64,000 bases of DNA from Symbiodinium natans (GCA_905221605.1 CAJNDS010000602.1:864351-928350), one strand, 5' to 3'. Counted from the first letter of the stretch, positions 10,772-24,390 are shown. Numbers and translations are program-made. Notes: generated by a model from the sequence alone, not told the origin.

Positions 10772-11199
10772 CCCCACCCTCAGTGTGGGGTTGCTAGATT
10801 TTAAATTCAACTCTTCTCCTCGCCCGGAACTCTTCTCCTCGCCCGGTCTACTCCTCGCGCATCCCCGGAGTGCCCAACCCCAAACTGTCCCTGGAGTGCC
10901 CAACTTTAGAGTGTCCCTGTCCCTGGAGTGCCCAACCCCAGAGTCTCCCTGGAGTGCCCAACCCCAGTGGAGTGCCCAGAGTCTCCCTGGACCAGAGTCT
11001 CCCTAGAGTGCCCAACCCCAGAGTTTATCTGGATTCCCAAACTCCAATGTGCCCGAATTGCCCAACCCCGGGTGTCCCCGGAGTGCCCAGCCCCAGAGTC
11101 TCCCTGGAGTGCCCAACCCCACTCTCCCGGAGTGCCCAGTGCCCAAGCCCAGAGTGTCCCCGGAGTGCCCCGCCCCAGTCTCTACCAGAGAGGGTGGGG
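10772..11199. mobile_element. MITE-like element, copy 2, with internal minisatellite
   Basis: This second copy has left terminus CCCCACCCTC at 10772-10781 and right terminus GAGGGTGGGG at 11190-11199, in the same orientation as copy 1. The left hairpin is CCCCACCCTCAGTGTGGGG. The interior has doubled CTCTTCTCCTCGCCCGG words and then about a dozen degenerate units containing GTGCCCAACCCCAGAGT and CTCCCTGGA. Flanking homology matches copy 1 (GATTTTT before; ATGTTCGAAGTAAAAG after). Unit order and number differ from copy 1, so the internal array has evolved since the copies separated. Confidence 0.6.
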
Positions 11200-14100
11200 A
11201 TGTTCGAAGTAAAAGTATTTGTTTTTTTTTTGCTATGTGCCATGTGCAATCGTCTGCGGGCTGCCAGCCTACCTTTCATTACCAGGGCTCTTGGGTGATG
11301 TGAACTTCTGTGGTTCTTTTTGCATGCACGGGCAGCCCGCCTGGATGGTGTGCACCCCCCAAAACACTCGTAAGCTGTTGGCGTGCATGCCAGTAAGGTG
11401 CTCCAAGAGGGCACTGGCCAAGTCTCGAAAGAGCATCTCTCAAAGGATGAAACCTGCACGACGGGCATTGTGACTCAGCTACACTCCCCTCCATGTGCTG
11501 ATCGCGAGATCGGGTTCAGGATGATTGAGCTTGTACAAACGCCGAAGTCACAAAGAGCATGAGGACTCCCGAGTACTCTTTAGGATTTTCTAGCACCCTT
11601 CAGCACTCTTTAGTACTCTGTAGTACTCTTTCGGTTTCACTAGAAACTAACTTCAGTCATGTCATGTCACGTCCACCACCCTCCTTCTGCGGTGCAGGAT
11701 GCAAATGCAACAGCCCAGAAGCTCGAGGCCATTGGGGACAACATTGAGGGATGCGGAGGGCATCCTTGACTAGATTGGTTCCTGGAGCATCTTCGTTTTG
11801 GCCATGTTGTGCACGCATCTCAAAGTGTCAAAGTGGTCGTTTCGATTGAAGGGGGTTGCAAAGAGATGAGCGCGATGAGCGCAGAAGGTGGAATCCCATA
11901 CAAGTGCCACGCCCAATGCAGGCATTGGTGCACGGCGTGGGTTTTGAGGAGCCTTTGGTTGAGAGGCTTGCAGATGCAGGCGGGAGTCCCGTGACATGGG
12001 TGCAAGTGACTTAAGTGAGAACCAGACACCTCCAGACACTGAGGCATCTACTTGCAGGAATGGGAAGAGCGGGATGGCGATGATGGCGAAGATTGGACCC
12101 CAGAGTGCCGTTTGGCACTTGAAGATGTCGGAGTGTACTATGATGAAGAGGCGCTCAGGCTCCAAACTGTCGAGTACACGGCAGTGCTGCATTCTGCTAC
12201 CCTGTCCCTGCCAGGCAAGCACTGATCCCCAAGCATGGGATGGAAGGGCAGCCTCTGGAAAGGAGTTGTCGTGCAAAATTATGTTGACTGTTTGCTGTGT
12301 CTGGCTCTGTGGTCCTCTTCTCCTGCTGTTAAAGGACACTGACCCTGAGCCCAATGAGATTGCAATGTTGAAGAAAAATCTCAAGAAAAATGTCAAGAAA
12401 ATGCTAGAGCAGTAGTGCGCGTATAAATGAATGAATAAATACATCTGTATATACATATATACATATACATATACAAGTATGGAGACGGGCCTTCAGCAAC
12501 ATCTGCATGTGGGAGTTCCCAGGGTGCTCCACGCTGCTCCACCAAGAGGCAATGCTCTTCTGGAGCCTGGTCCAAAATGGCAACTGGACCCTCGATCCCC
12601 TGCCCAGAGACGCATTCATCTGCCTTAGCTCTTGACCATCATGTGCGTTCTCTTCACCTCTTCCCCTTGGCGACCAGAAGTCATCTGCCAGCTCCACTTC
12701 CCTGCCGATCGGCGCCATGACCGCACCCGGTGGGGTTTACCTCGGTGAAGGCAGCGGAGCCCACGGGCCGGCAGGCCATGGTTGCCGAAGCAACGCTTCC
12801 GCACACGTTGAAAAACGACGGAGCATCAATACGAGACCGGGGCCTCTTTCTGTGGAAGAGCTCCCCTGTCGACCACGACATCGAGGGGGGATCCCCATGA
12901 CAAGACGGTTTCCAGGAAGCGCTCATGCTCAGAAGATGACATCCTCTTCTGGGACACGGCAAGTCGACTCGATGACCCGAACCTGTCCGCTTGAGCAAAG
13001 ACAGCAATTGCACATCGCACCAATCGCCATACAAAGCACGCTTGTCTTCAGTCTCCTGGATGCCCCATCGTGGCCAGATCTGTCCAGTAGCACAAACAGC
13101 ACGCTACCATGCCTAGAACGTTGTCAAACATCCTGGTTTTGATGGCAGATCTCGAGACTCGAGAACGGACCATTCATCCTGATGACCGTTGTCGTATTCG
13201 CCATGTTCGATACTCATCCAAACCCGTAACTTAACCCTGCCCTAGCTTCACACAAATTTGACTTTAGGGTGCGTGTTACAAGATGCGTGGCAGTTTGACA
13301 AAGCAACATGTGATTAACCCACGGTTACCCAAGGCCTTCACGGGTACGGAGCGTGTCTTTTTGAACTTCCGAAAAATTCTGGAAACAAAGCTTTGGCGAA
13401 CGTGTGAGGTGAGTGCTGACAAGTGCTTCACAGTGTGGACGATTGTGCAGCTATGACCCGCTGCTCGGACAAACTCTAACTCACTCCGCTAGTAGCCTAC
13501 ACACATCGCCTCCACAGGCAAAAATGGCGTCCTATTGTGTGCTTACTTCAGCGGGTTCCGCAGCATCGATTCACTGAACTAGAGCGAGTTTCGCTGAGCC
13601 GGTTGCAGAGCCTTTCAATCCCAAATCGTCAGACGCAAACGACGGTTTTTTGCGGTGGCACGCGGTGGCAAGCTGAGAGCAGGGCGTCGCATCTTCCTTC
13701 AGCAAGATGCCGTGGCTGCAGAGGGCGTATCTCCTCAAACAAAACCATGAAAACCTTGAACTTGAACCTGAAATCTTCTAACCCCTAAGCCGGACCAGAG
13801 TTTGGAGCCTGCCCAACACTGGAAATTTGTATTTTCGAGCATGTGGCGTTGCTGAAAACTGATGAAATTTTGTTCTTGTGAAGCTTGTGAACAGGCAGGC
13901 CACACAGAGCCAGACGTAGCAAAAACAAAAAACAACACTTGCCAAAACAAGCTTGCCCAAGCTGCTGCGTGACAGTGCACCTGCCCTCCAGGTGGGAAGG
14001 GCTAGCGTGGCCGATTCCAAGCTGGCACGCTGCATTGATGAAGGTTTGTTCGAGGTCTGAGTTTCCAGAGTCACACTGCATGTGCGGCACAGCCCGCTGT

Positions 14101-15560
14101 AGCTAGGAGTAGTTCGGAACTAGCAAGTGAACTTCATTCATTCGTTTTCGCGATGTGACCTGCAGCCACTTGTCGAGTTTGTTGGTTGAACAAGCATGTT
14201 ACAAGAGAGCCGAAGGGCACTTGCTACTGTTACAGGTACTATACGACTCAAGGTCTTAATGTGCCGCCCCAGCAGCTTCGACAAAAGTCCTAAGATTGCT
14301 GTGCTGTGACGGGCCCTTGTCTAAGTAATGTTCCCAGCAACCGTCCACAAAAACCATGCACATAGTCATGTTGCTATATTGTGAGCGATTGACTTTAACT
14401 CGCATGACTCATGACAATCAGTTTCTCGTTTTCTCGTTCCGGGCAGTATTGGAAGCCCGCAAGCAAAACGATGCCATTTCAAGGGCTGTAATTGAGCAAT
14501 CGGGCTTCCAAAGCATACGGTAGTTCGATTGGGCTTCGCGACTAGTCGCATGTAGGGCACCCTTTGACCTCTGTTTCGGAGTTTTGGTGCGCAATACTCT
14601 TGGAACAGTCATGATGGCGTTTTGACCCGAAAGTGTCTGTGTTAGGCATTTCTGCACAGTTTCTGGGGAGGGCACTTGAGCAGGAAAGTCCTGTCAGGAT
14701 GCTGAAAGCACCTGTCGAGCCCAGGTTGCCGGGCAGTCATTCATGCTGAGATGCAGAGGAGATAGTTGCACGATGTTGCACGGAATCCGCACAATAACGT
14801 CAGACTCAGGCTGGGAACAGCTATCATCCTCTTCTTTTCCGTGCCCTTCAGGGCGGCAAGATGTCAAGATCAAAAGTGCCGAATGCACTTAGGCATTTTT
14901 GCATTCAACAAGGTGTGAGGTTCAGACTTCAAGCGGGGAGATGGGAATGACCGGTGTGCCTTTGTTCAGCACACAATGTGCGCACACAGGTACCGTTCTC
15001 ATTGTGGGTTGGGAACATCCCTGAAGTACAACGGCATGGTCATGCAGGTTCTTTAGATGTCCTGCCTAGCCGACACTCTGATGCATCAGTAGATGGAGCA
15101 ACGGTTTCCCATGTTAAAGTACACCTGTTGAATAGATCAGTGTCAATTCCATGCTCGACCTTGGTTTTCGGAATTATATAAGGCGGCGAAAACTCATTGA
15201 TTGCCGAGGCACAGTCTTCAAGCTTGGTCATTCCTTGTTGCATTCGCCGAGTTGCGTGTCAGGTTGTGTTTTTCGCTCTCCGTGTCTTGCTCCAAAACTT
15301 GCGCCATCTTGCGCCACACTGCGGCCAAATAGCTCGGTGACGGCTGCTGGGATGAAGCGGCTTGTCCTAGGTGACTCGACATGAACCCATCCCTCATCTG
15401 GACTCAGCTCACGAGTTTGAACGTGGTTTCGCATGCGATACTTGCAGCCCTAAGTACGAATGAAGTGCAAATAAATGTACCGGCGCCTATCCCACTTCCT
15501 ACCTACCCCCATCCAGCTACACCTGCCTACACCTACCTTCACCTGCTTACTACCTACCTC
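11200..15560. other. 4.4 kb mostly unique DNA, no supported gene
   Basis: Small items seen are a TAGTACTCTTT-type repeat near 11568-11633, a TATATACA microsatellite at 12424-12480, and overlapping open frames of up to 228 codons at 11770-12456 (minus). That minus frame ends in translated TATATACA repeat and lacks motifs. Nothing here is convincingly coding. Confidence 0.35.
12424..12480. repeat. ATACAT-type microsatellite
   Basis: This is a short run of AATGAATAAATACAT followed by ATACATAT units, about 50 bp in all. Confidence 0.7.
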
Positions 15561-15570
15561 ATGCCCCTTG

Positions 15571-15957
15571 ATAGAGAGAGAGCGAACGAGAGCGAGAGAG
15601 AGAGAGAGAGAGACAGAAAGAAAGAAATAAATAATGAATGAAAGAAAAAAAGAAAGAACGGAAGAAAGAAAGAAATAGAGGAAGAAAGAAAAAAAGAAAA
15701 GAATAAACAAAGAAACAAGGACACAAATACACAAAGAACCACAGACGCAAAGAAACAAAGAAACAAAGAAACAAAGACACAAAGACACAAAGACACAAAG
15801 ACACAAAGACACAAAGACACAAAGAATCAAAGAAACAAAGAACGAAACAAGGAACGAACAAAGAAAGAAAGACAGCAATAAAGAAAGACAGCAAGAAATA
15901 AAGAAAGAAAGAAAGAAAGAATAAACGCAAGAAAGAAAAGAGAGAGAGAGAGAGAAT
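15571..15957. repeat. Purine-rich GA/AAAG/ACAAAG tract
   Basis: Nearly 390 bp of almost pure purine on the plus strand runs from (GA)n through GAAA and AAAG words to a regular (ACAAAG) block at about 15770-15830, then AAAG and (GA)n again. Such mirror-like purine tracts can adopt triplex structures. The minus-strand frames (F, L, S, V and C only) are translation of this tract. Confidence 0.85.
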
Positions 15958-16131
15958 CAAAGTTGATTATTGTTTGTATTCGGTGGCTTTTCTTCCGGGG
16001 GAAGCAGCCAACCATCATAGTATCACAACTCAAGGTAAAGGGACCAACAAGGAACCCGACGTGTCACACTGGACAACGGACTCGGGCGCGCGTGCGCGCG
16101 GGGGAGGGGCTAGTGCCCCCCTCAAGCCCAG

Positions 16132-16196
16132 CAGAAGAAGAAGAAAAAGAAGAAGAAGAAGAAGGAGAGAAACCACAAATGTCAGAAACAACGAAC

Positions 16197-16228
<32 letters not shown>

Positions 16229-16370
16229 ATCGGACATCACGCGCCCCTGGGGGCATCCTCCCTTCGGGGGGGTCATTTGTGGGGGAGAGAGAGAGAGAGA
16301 GAGAGACAGAGAGAGAGGAAGGAAGGAAGGAAGGAAGGAAGAGAGAGAGAGAGAGAGAGAGACAGCGGGT
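16132..16370. repeat. (AAG)n, (GA)n and (GGAA)n microsatellites
   Basis: Three neighbouring simple tracts are present: GAAGAA at 16132-16172, (GA)n at 16196-16226, and (GA)n with GGAAGGAA at 16283-16364. The two GA tracts are separated by a small GC-rich inverted element, GCCCCTGGGGGCATCCTCCC followed by TTCGGGGGGG. Confidence 0.85.
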
Positions 16371-16419
16371 AAGAAAATGAGAAAGGGCGATCACGAGAGA
16401 TGGAGGGAGTAAGAGAGCG

Positions 16420-19400
16420 AGAGGGAGGTAGAGCTAGTGACTAGTGTTGTTGAGCAAACCAGCGAACTAGTTAGATGAGTGGCGTTTTTTTCTCCAGATA
16501 AGGCGGTGTACAGATAGGCAGATCACTGCAGACAGGTCAATGGATGGCTCGGTGGGTAGGGTGGGTAGCTAAATTGATGACTGATGGATGAATGGACCGA
16601 TGAATGAATGAAGCGTTTGATGAGCTGATGATTCGGCTGATGGTTGGACATCCTCAAAAATACAATTCCCGAATCCTTCGTAAATCCTGGAAAGGTGCAC
16701 TTCTGTTTTTCTTGCACCTCGCAGCCGGGGTGGAGCGGCTGGAGCTGGAGTCGCCTGTGCCAGAGCCGCACAATTGAACTCTTCTAACTCCACAAGCCAT
16801 TTAGCCTTGGTGCAAAACGTTCTCCATGCGGTATGGAGAACGTTTATGTGGCCGATAAGCAGCTCGGTTGCCAAGAGCTCCGGACATCCTGATCATTTGC
16901 AAATTGGAGCACTTTAATCTTCATCGATCTTTGTCGTTGCTCCCTGCAAATCGTCATCCTGCGCAGTAAACGATGTCTCCAATTCACCCCCCCCCCCACC
17001 CCCCCGCCCTCCCTCCCCGTCAAACATGTGTAGGCTGCCCATGCCACTCTGAGAACACGTTTCCCGTTGTGCTATAAGTTGCATGACCTGAGGCCACTTT
17101 CGGCCGGGTGGACCAACGCTGTAGGCCGCTGATCAAGTCGCACGGTTCCTGCGCCCTGCAGACAGGGATGAGTTCTTTGAGTGGATCCACTAGAATTTTG
17201 TTCACTCTGAGCTGGGCGGCGTGGGTCTAGGCTCTGGGCAACTTGTTTTGTCGTAGTGCAGTGCTTCAGGCGTTCATTTACTTCAGTTTCTGCAAGGGGC
17301 TTGCCTTCTCAACTGTACATATGTACTCGTAGGTTCCGGCATGTTGTGATGTACGCGATGCTGACCATGTTGCACCCGGCCATTTGCGGTCTCTCTTGGC
17401 GACCGTGCTGATGTGGGTGGTGATGTTGGTGTCGCTGATGCTGTCATGCTGTTGGTGCTATTGCTGTTGTTGCGGTTGCGGCTGTAATGATGCAGTTTGG
17501 ATGAAGCATGATGGCACGATACGCCATGTTGGTACTATGGCTAAATTCCACGTCAGAGCGACTCATTGTGTGCGTGTGTGTTTGCATAGTATTCTTGGCT
17601 GCGATATGCCATTGCACAGCGTGTTAGCAAACTGGTAGTAGTGTCTTCGCCGTAGCCAAGTCATGTTTTTGCGAAAGCTCCCCCCTCAAGCTTGAGGGTT
17701 GCCTTTCGTGGCTTACCCCGCGTAAGCTGATCTGTACTAAAGGGATTTAGGGTGGGTTAGGGGGGTACCCCAATTTGGCAGTAACAATCGTTTGGGGGGC
17801 TGGGTCCGCTGGAGCCATTTTTTGAGCGGTTCACGGTGGTGGCCCGGCAGCCAATTTTTGGAGAAACGAAGGCGCCCGCTGATGCTGCTGATGCGCGGGT
17901 CCTTGTGTTTTTGGAGGGGGGAGGGGGCTTTGGGGAGCGTTCGGGCCCGTAGCCGGCGTTGGGATTGCCCATCCACATGGTGACCGTTTCTGCGCACGAG
18001 CTACCGTTTTGGAGCCCTGAAATGGCCTCCCCTTGAACCATTGAAAGCTCCGTTGGCTTACTCCCTTTCGGAGCAAAGCTTTCGTCCCCTCCCCTTTGGG
18101 CGCAAGGTAAGTTCCAATCCCAAACAAAGGGCAACATTGTGGTACAGTACGAAATCATCCGGTACAGTTGCCCGCCTGAGCTTCCCTGGCCTGCTTATTG
18201 AGAGGCTCAGGCTATTGTTTGCACTCAGTAGGCGGCTCCGTGGTTGATGCCTCATGCATGATGTGCCCGGATTTTGACAGGCTCAGCAGGTTGCAATGGG
18301 CTGCCCAAGCCCCATCTCATTGGCATGAGTGGTTCAAAAGATTCCGGGCTTCCCAGAGAGCAAAATACAGTGCGCAATAGCATAACATACTCGTACGATG
18401 TCCGATGCACAAGTGTACATCAAAGCTGTTAAACAGAGAGCGCTTCAATCTGTGTTTTCAGGGATGAACCAAACCAGGCCCGTCAACCAACGAATCTGCA
18501 AAGTTGTTTGCGTATGGAGCGCCAGTCATATTCTAACCCCTCCAATCCCCGAAGCACGCGAAGGTTGCGGTACAGAGGGGCTCCCCGACGAGGACCTGCA
18601 CGCTCTTCTCCAAAGCTGCTTGTTGTTGCTGTAGACTGGGAAGTGACCGGGTGTTTTGGTTTTGCCTGGCGGATATTTCGGGGCTGGAGTGCTTCAAGAT
18701 GCTTCAAAGGATGCGGCGAGACTCATGGATCCGAAGACCTGTCTGGTGATTTGATATGAAACGTTTCCAGGTGTTTGGGGCCCTTGGACGGCTTATGACG
18801 GCTTAAACATTCCCGGCTCTTTTCGCCACTTCGCAGCCCCCTTGTCAGCCGGAAGTTTGCCTCTGTTTCATGGCAGGTGCTTCCGGCATGTTGCTGGCTT
18901 GGTGGGGTGTTTAGGTTTGGGGTTGTCAAAGCAAGGTTGCAGGGCTTGGTAAAACGGGGTGTGGAGACTGCAGAAGAATCGAGATGGTGTTTAGGTGCCA
19001 AACTTTAAGCCCTCTTGGTCTGTTAAGTGCCGACAGGCCCCGTTGAGCTGGACGGCGGCAGTCTCAAATCTTGAACCGCTGAATCCGAGGAAAAAACCTC
19101 GGCCGAAGTGTTGCGCTTCAGCCTTGTCAACCGCATCCGCAAGAACCCATAGCAGCCCCGCTCGAAACGCGAGAACTCGAAATCAAGGCTCCTCCCCCCC
19201 CGGGCTGGCGGTGCCACGTCGTGCTGAGGCAGAAGCGGCCGAGACCATCACAATCGGGGCAACGCGTCGAATGCGTCCAATGTGTCGATTGAGTCTTGAT
19301 TTGAATTGCTTCCCTAACGTTTTCGTTAACTTCCGATTCACAGGCCTTGTGTTGCAGACGCTTTTGTTGAGCTCATCCCTGCATGATCCTATCGGGCTGC

Positions 19401-22400
19401 CGGAGTTCAGCGTCTGAAGACAGTTTGTCGGTGCTTCACCTGAAACACATCCTTGAAGAGGGAGACGTCGCTACTGTGAATTGTTAGTTCCTGTTATCTA
19501 CACGATGACCGTTTTTTACACCACGATGAACAGTATTGAACAGTAAAAAGTAGCCACGAGATGAGCTGAATTGCACTCTGAACTTACTTTGGGCTCTAGA
19601 AGGACTTATATTTGTTGCTCCTCCCTCAGAAAAAAACCCTTGCCGGGGGGAGCATCTCTCCCGTGTTGAGCACAGTCGGAGGCCGCGTAAAGAGCCCCCT
19701 AGCCTATTTTAACCTCTCAAAAGGCTCGTACCGACAGAAACCGAGACAATCCGACAGCAACAGACAGCAAGAAGCCCTGTGCGCTCCTCGTAAGTGTCCT
19801 TGAAATCCACGATCTTTTCATCTCTGAGTTCAAGCCGATTCAAGCCTCAGGCAAGAGAAGCTGCTGTCCTGGTGAGCACTGATGAGCACTACGTTGAACA
19901 TCGGGTCCCGACCCCGGGAATGGGTGGGGGAGGAGTTCCCTCAAACAGGTTTCGACTTCTATATTCAGCTAGAGCTCCAAGAAAGACCATCTGTTGAATT
20001 TCTTTAGGCTTTGGAGCTTTAGAGCTTGAGAGCAACCTTCGAATCTATTCAGGCCGCCGTGGAGAAGGGTGAAGCTCAAGTTTTGAGCTCCTCGGCCGCT
20101 GCCGCACGTAGCTTGCCTCATCCCTCGGTCAAGCAAGAACGTGCTTTCTTTCGTGCTTTCTTTGCGAGATGAAAACTCCCTTTCCTTGTTCTGTCGTTGT
20201 TCTGTGCTGTGTTTTTGAAGGGCCTCCGGAAGCCTATGAGGGGCTCCCCGCCCGTTTCGACTGGCTAGACTAAACTACACTCGCAAGGGCGGCAGCATTT
20301 TTCTGCTTTTTTACGGTGCACGTTTCCTCAGTGCCGGAACTCGCTCTGAGGCAAAGATTCGGATGAGGGACTCTAGCGAACTTCGTGTACACACGCCGTG
20401 TCTACTCCTTGGGATTTTCCACAGCAGAGGCAGCAAAGGTCATCCGGAAACACCTCGGCACAGCTGGGGGAATGGGTTATATGGGTTGCACCTGCGGGGG
20501 GGGGGGGGTTGATCAGCCCCGGCAATGATTTGACCGGAGCTGATCATTATGGAAGTTAGGGGCTTGAGGGGCGGTCTCGCAGGGTCCTGGCGGTCAGCCC
20601 CGGTAATGTTTTGGTTACCGGGGCGGGCTCGATGTGAATATATGGGAGAGGTTCGCGTGCTGTCTGCTGCTTGGCATAATGCGCCTTCCGCTCAGCAAAC
20701 GATGTCCCCTGTACTTTTTGAAAATCACCCTTTCTGAAAGTTCAAGCAATGTCGTCCGGACCTCCCCACATCCAAAACATTTCAAGGGTCAGGTGAAATA
20801 TTTCAGGCTTGAGAGAGTGCGGGAGGGGGATGACCCCCCCTCCGCCCCCCTTAAGGGACGTAGTGATGTCCCACCGTCACCCGCGTGCGAAGCACGAGAA
20901 GCACATCCTGAGAAGTGGTTGGATGCCTATACAGCTTCCCACCATGGAGGAGCGTTAGGATGCACAGCTTCTTCTAACACGTCTGCACCTCTGAGGCTGT
21001 CGGAGCACCTTCGGCCCAAGCTCGACGTAAAAGAAGCTAGAGCTTGGCGGACAGGCGCCCGCTGGCCACCACGACCGTCTGCTGCGCAGACTGGGTTCAT
21101 AGGTGGGGCCCCACCGCCGTTTGCAGGGAGAAACTGTTCCTCACCACGGTTCGTTTGTATTTTACCACCGTGTTTATATGCGCCAAGCCACTAATGCCGC
21201 TTTGGAAACAAGCCCAAGTCATGCTCTCGAAGGTCTTGGCACGAGACGTGACCGCGAGTACGAGTAACGACAGGGACGACAGGGAGCGCCGCCGTGAGGG
21301 AAGCGTGGCACCCCGACCGCCCCAAACAAGCCGGATGACGTACCGGCGGGTAGCCGCGTTCCACTGCTAGAGACTGGTAGGGCCAGCCAAAAAGACCACC
21401 CTCAATTCTCCAAGCCAGGCCCGCCCGCAGACAGCATCCGGTCCAGTGGTCAGCGCAGCTCACTTTCGCCACATCCTCCGTAAGGCGACCCCGCAAGATC
21501 GAAGACACCTCTTGGCGCAGTTGCCACAGCTGGTCCTATGGAGAAAATGGGGGTGCGGACGAAAGGATAAATGTGGCACCAGCAGCAGGTCAGCAACTTT
21601 CCGGAGAGTCGAAGCAGCGAGCTGTGGGCCTGCTAAATTAAAGCAATTCCAGAACTCTTCCAGAACATGCACGTGCGGCTTCCCAAACGTGCTGGCGATG
21701 GCCCCCTGTCGCTCACACCTCATCGAAGCGTGTCTTGCGCTGAAGCGCATCGTCAAAGTCAGAAGCAGTGGCGGTGCAGCAGTTGCTCGCACAACCACAG
21801 CCCCGCCTACTACGACAGCTCTCGGTGCCGTTTTAAGCACGGGGGGGTCGTGCAGGCGTCTTGACACGTGGCTACAAAATGCCCCCGTAATGTCGGCCTC
21901 ACATCTGCTCCTCGTTTGTGGCGAGCATTACAATGTGGCAACGACCTGCCTCTGTCCAAGCCTGCAGGAGCCGACGAGTTGCCCAAGACACGCAGCCTCC
22001 GGTAGTTGAGTTGCTCAGGCTCTGAGGCGACGCAGCATGCTTTTCATCTCCAGGCAATGCCAAAAGGTGCAGGTGGAAAACGGGTCACGGCGAGCCCGTG
22101 ATCAGCGGCGGAGCATGTCACCAAAACCAAAGACATGCACGAGAGCGCATCTCGTCACGAAGGTAGGAGGTCTCCACATGCCAGTTAAATGTTCGGGGCC
22201 TGAAAAACGCATGAAATCAGGGCGCTTCGCTGAAACTTGGAAGAGGCGACTAGCCTCAGCCAAATGCTCGATGCGCTTCCACCGCTGTGTGAGAACTAAG
22301 CCGCGGCGTTTCGGCATGTCTTAGGACGCTTGGCCTTGAGCACCTTAAACATCGGGGATTGGCCCCCCCCCCTCCCCGCAATATGTTTTGTTTTGCGCAG

Positions 22401-23730
22401 CTCTCGGAACTTGAGCTTGGAAACTTGACTTTCAGGTAGCATCGTCCTCAACGCTTTTTCCAACTTCCCAGACCGGGCATTACTCGGCTTCAAGATCATG
22501 GTGTCGCGGTGGCGTTTTATCCGGTTACTCGTAGGATTAAACGATTGTAAACGACTGTAAACCTGTAAACTATATTGCATAAATCACTACCCTGCGCCGT
22601 ACTCCTGCCCATCCCCCCCCCACCCCTCCTCAAATAAGGCTGAACAAGGGCTACTCCACAGCACTTTGGGGTGGGATGGGGTAGCGTATCGTAGCGTAAA
22701 GCAAGAGGGCCAGAATTGTGAGTTAGGTCGGTCCGGTTTACTGGCCGACGCAATGTAGCTTTGCGACGCTCTCATTGTCACGGCACATACACCGCAGCAC
22801 ACGGTGTTCAAAACCAAGGTGATCGTGCTCTTCGTTGAGATGCTTCTCGGCTTTCAGGTCGTAGGTGCTTTCGCTCCCCTGTAAAGGAGGTCTTATTGGT
22901 CATAATTGAATTTGAAGCTGGGCAGATCGCGGGAGGTTGTTTCTGCTCCTCCTTGACATGCTCGTGGCGTCCTGGCTGGGCGTGGACTTCGCCTGCAAGC
23001 AGGACCGTCGGACCGTTGGGTCAGTTCCTCTTCGAGAGCTCGCGAACGTTCGCACACTGCTGTCCTACGCATCCTCTGAGCCGCTTGAGCGTTCTAAGCC
23101 CAAAAACTTTTGACTCCGCAGCCCCGAGAGGTGAAGGTCACGAAGCGAAACTCGGGAGTTCTTTGGCAGTCTTTTCTTTTTTTTGCACAAAGGGTCCCAC
23201 TTGAGAATATGTACAGGCTTGGGGGTGGTTAAGGAATGAACAATGGGTTTGGCCTCGGGCTGTTGTGAGCTGGAAATTAGATGGTGTGCCGTTTGCCTTG
23301 TCTTGGACACTAAATACATCAGAAGGCCGCAACATCAGTCGTTTCTTGAAGGTTGGAAGGCCAATTCTGAGGCAGTGAGGAGCTCTCCTTGCTTCATATC
23401 TGCGACGGCCTGCCAGGCTAGATTTTTAGATGTCATGTGCTGTGCACGTGGACGCTGCTTTGAAGCCCTGTGAAGCTCTCACGATTGAACATCCAAGCGT
23501 AGAGGGAGACTGAGGGAGAGCAGTTCTCGCTGTCTTAGTCTTGAGCGCTGGCAGAGGCAAGATGTTGGACTTCGCTGGAAGCTTGGACGGACGGGGCTGC
23601 ACTTACATGGTTGGGGGCGTCTGCCTGCTCTTCAGCACCATCGGCTTGGAGTACCTCCACAATGAGCACCTTGGATCCACACCAGGAGTCCACAATCCCC
23701 AAAAATTTCGTTCTTCGCATTGAACAATCT
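16420..23730. other. 7.3 kb with no confidently identified gene
   Basis: The region contains C and G homopolymer runs (16987-17006, 20496-20508, 22612-22626) and a GCTGTTG-type stretch near 17440-17485. Overlapping long open frames occur around 17757-18158 (minus), 18995-19417 (plus) and 20634-22580 (both strands). None has a recognisable domain. The 20.6-22.6 kb part is the most gene-like in openness and is listed separately. Confidence 0.3.
21191..22580 (-). pseudogene. Unidentified decayed coding region (possible)
   Basis: Consecutive minus-strand frames (22580-22296, 22317-22102, 21867-21460, 21508-21191) are open in different phases and contain protein-like, non-repetitive sequence such as FRELRKTKHIAGRGG and FLHRTSCGNCAKRCLRSCG. 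Two of them overlap, which points to frameshifts rather than clean introns. Plus-strand frames over the same bases are also open (21446-22009), so strand is uncertain. I recognise no family. A decayed transposon gene or a chance open block in GC-rich DNA are both possible. Confidence 0.2.
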
Positions 23731-23739
23731 TAAGTGATT

Positions 23740-23772
23740 CTCTCGCTCCCTCGCTCGCTCTCTCTATCTCCC

Positions 23773-23808
<36 letters not shown>

Positions 23809-24215
23809 GCTCCCGCTCTCTCTCGCTCCCGCTCTCTCTCGCTCACGCTCTCTCTCGCTCCCGCTCTCTCTCGCTCCTGCTCTCTCTCGCTCCCGCTCTC
23901 TCTCGCTCCCGCTCTCTGTCGCTCCCGCTCTCTCTCGCTCCCGCTCTCTCTCGCTCATGCTCTCTCTCGCTCCCGCTCTCTCTCGCTCATGCTCTCTCTC
24001 GCTCCCGCTCTCTCTCGCTCCCGCTCCCGCTCTCTCTCGCTCCCGCTCTCTCTCGCTCCCGCTCCCGCTCTCTCTCTCTCTCTTTGTCTCTCTCTCTCTC
24101 TCGCTCTCTCTCGCTCTCTCTCGCTCTCTCTTTACTTCCCTCTCTCTACTTCCCTCTGTCTACTTCCCTCTCTCTACTTCCCTCTCTCTCGCGCTCTCCG
24201 TTTCTCTCTTTCGAT
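23740..24215. repeat. GCTCTCTCTCGCTCCC higher-order CT array
   Basis: Pyrimidine-only on the plus strand. From about 23810 a 16-bp unit, GCTCTCTCTCGCTCCC, repeats roughly seventeen times with single changes (ACGCT, TGCT, CATGCT), then dissolves into (CT)n and CTACTTCCCTCTCT units. All long frames here are Leu/Ser/Ala/Arg or Arg/Glu repeats and are not genes. Confidence 0.9.
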
Positions 24216-24390
24216 CTCAGTCAGCGCACCTCTTCGTCGTCTTAATGCACTCCCCATCCGTTTAGACGGACGGACGTGCGCTACTCTTCATGTCTGAAGT
24301 TGCTTTTGCAGCTGGGTATTGAGGGGAAGATGCGTCCCTCACATGTTTACGGCTTATCAGTCGGAAATCAAAGCGAACTGACACCTCCCC

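Noticed and set aside
15450-16394. Phe/Leu/Ser-rich minus-strand frames and Arg/Glu-rich plus-strand frames
   Set aside because: They come from purine-rich microsatellites, not genes.
17645-17672. GCCGTAGCCAAGTCATG as a spliced-leader relic
   Set aside because: It shares only the GCCGTAGCCA start with the leader; the TTTTGGCTCAAG part is absent.
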